DNA of 6,225 nt from a candidate division WOR-1 bacterium RIFOXYB2_FULL_48_7. GTDB taxonomy: Bacteria; Margulisbacteria; WOR-1; O2-12-FULL-45-9; XYB2-FULL-48-7. The stretch is taken from the NCBI GenBank assembly GCA_001771615.1, contig MEUF01000070.1, positions 1 to 6,225 of the forward strand, written 5' to 3'. The position numbers and the translations under genes are program-made. The notes beneath the pieces were generated by a model. That model made no database searches, was not told the DNA's origin, and saw only the letters and a program-made list of their open reading frames with translations. This document shows positions 5,571 through 6,225 of this stretch, one piece after another; positions within the stretch are counted from its first letter, which is position 1, and the number at the start of each line of letters is the position of its first letter.

Positions 5571-6225
5571 GAAAGTCGTTGCCGGACATAACCTGACGCG
5601 TGATGAGGCGGCTCTCTCGATGGACTCGATTATGCAGGGTAACGCTACCCCGTCACAAATCGCCTCCTTTATTACCGCTTTGCATACCAAGGGGGAGAGT
5701 ATCGAAGAGATCACCGGCTTTGCGCAAAAAATGCGGGAGCATGCGGTCAGTATTTTTCCCCAGCAAAAAAACCTGGTTGATACCTGTGGTACCGGCGGGG
5801 ATCATTCCGGGACATTTAATATTTCGACAATTTCCGCCTTGGTAGCGGCGGGCGCCGGGATAGCGATTGCCAAACATGGCAACCGCTCGGTTTCGTCCCG
5901 CTGCGGGTCGGCTGACCTGCTGGAAGCATTGGGAGTCAAGATTGACCTGGAGCCCAAGCTGGTAGAGGAATGCATCAACCAGACCGGATTCGGCTTTATT
6001 TTTGCCCCAAATTTTCACAAAGCCATGAAATATGCCGCCCCCACCAGGCGGGAAATAGGTATTAGTACGGTTTTTAACATCCTTGGCCCGTTAACAAATC
6101 CAGCCAATGCGCCCACGCAGCTTCTCGGGGTGTTTCACGAGGACTTAACTGTCATTATGGCTGAAGTGCTGAAAAATCTGGGGAGCAAACAGGCGATGGT
6201 TGTCCATGGTTTTGACGGGATTGAT
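5551..6225 (+). CDS. trpD: Anthranilate phosphoribosyltransferase, 3' end beyond the window
   Basis: The first 225 residues of TrpD are present; the full protein is usually about 340. It transfers the phosphoribosyl group of PRPP to anthranilate, the second committed step of tryptophan synthesis. The N-terminal helical region (1-70) has the typical MDSIMQGNATPSQIASFITA stretch. The PRPP/Mg loop GTGGD is at 80-84, followed by NIST (90-93), KHGNRSVSS (108-116), and an APTRREIGISTVFNILGPLTNP block (163-184) whose second arginine (R167) corresponds to the anthranilate-contacting arginine of the family. The window ends at VHGFDGID, just before the expected acidic Mg-binding pair. ATG 5551 gives the family's normal N-terminus. 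It has no Shine-Dalgarno and sits ~10 nt after a consensus -10, so the message is probably leaderless. There is no space for a trp attenuator or leader peptide. The first codons contain the -35 box of the opposite promoter. Whether other trp genes follow cannot be seen. Confidence 0.97.
   Translation, partial: MLKEYIKKVVAGHNLTRDEAALSMDSIMQGNATPSQIASFITALHTKGESIEEITGFAQKMREHAVSIFPQQKNLVDTCGTGGDHSGTFNISTISALVAAGAGIAIAKHGNRSVSSRCGSADLLEALGVKIDLEPKLVEECINQTGFGFIFAPNFHKAMKYAAPTRREIGISTVFNILGPLTNPANAPTQLLGVFHEDLTVIMAEVLKNLGSKQAMVVHGFDGID

Noticed and set aside
5533..5589. N-terminal extension of GlyQ starting at ATG 5589
   Set aside because: The 19 extra residues are not seen in the family, would overlap trpD by 39 bp on the opposite strand, and would include both the -35 and the -10 of the gene's only plausible promoter.
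5653..6018. 121-codon minus-strand open frame opposite trpD
   Set aside because: trpD is unambiguous here, so this is an antisense shadow.

Overview
The window is a compact stretch of bacterial chromosome of intermediate GC, with almost no non-coding DNA. It carries a four-gene leftward (minus-strand) block and, diverging from it, the start of one rightward gene. From upstream to downstream the leftward block is glyQ (glycyl-tRNA synthetase alpha), glyS (beta), a small secreted and membrane-anchored Ig-like protein of unknown function, and a large polytopic membrane protein of the GT-C / '6-pyruvoyl-tetrahydropterin synthase-related' type. That last gene runs off the left edge. The rightward gene is trpD (anthranilate phosphoribosyltransferase), which runs off the right edge. 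The split alpha2beta2 glycyl-tRNA synthetase shows a bacterium. Gene density, lack of Shine-Dalgarno sites and the mix of housekeeping and envelope genes would fit an uncultured candidate-phylum lineage (a WOR-1/Margulisbacteria-like group comes to mind), but this placement is a low-confidence guess.

Layout: 1-1837 (-) GT-C-like membrane protein, 3' end missing; 1834-2631 (-) anchored Ig-like protein; 2628-4700 (-) glyS; 4681-5532 (-) glyQ; 5533-5550 an 18-bp divergent gap; 5551-6225 (+) trpD, 3' end missing. The leftward genes overlap by 20, 4 and 4 bp (the last two as ATGA), and no terminator or internal promoter is evident. They probably form one transcript with coupled translation, so two envelope proteins are tied to the production of an essential tRNA synthetase.

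The most striking feature is the glyQ-trpD divergence. A 15-bp near-perfect palindrome (5534-5548) supplies a consensus TATAAT -10 box on each strand, back to back around one base. Each -10 has a good -35 box exactly 17 bp upstream, and each -35 lies inside the first codons of the opposite gene. Predicted transcription starts fall 0 to about 4 nt before the two start codons, and neither gene has a Shine-Dalgarno site. Both mRNAs are therefore predicted to be leaderless or nearly so, and the two promoters should be mutually exclusive. No obviously new enzyme system is visible. The points of interest are this bidirectional promoter, the unusual operon content, and a homopolymer tract in the surface-protein gene.
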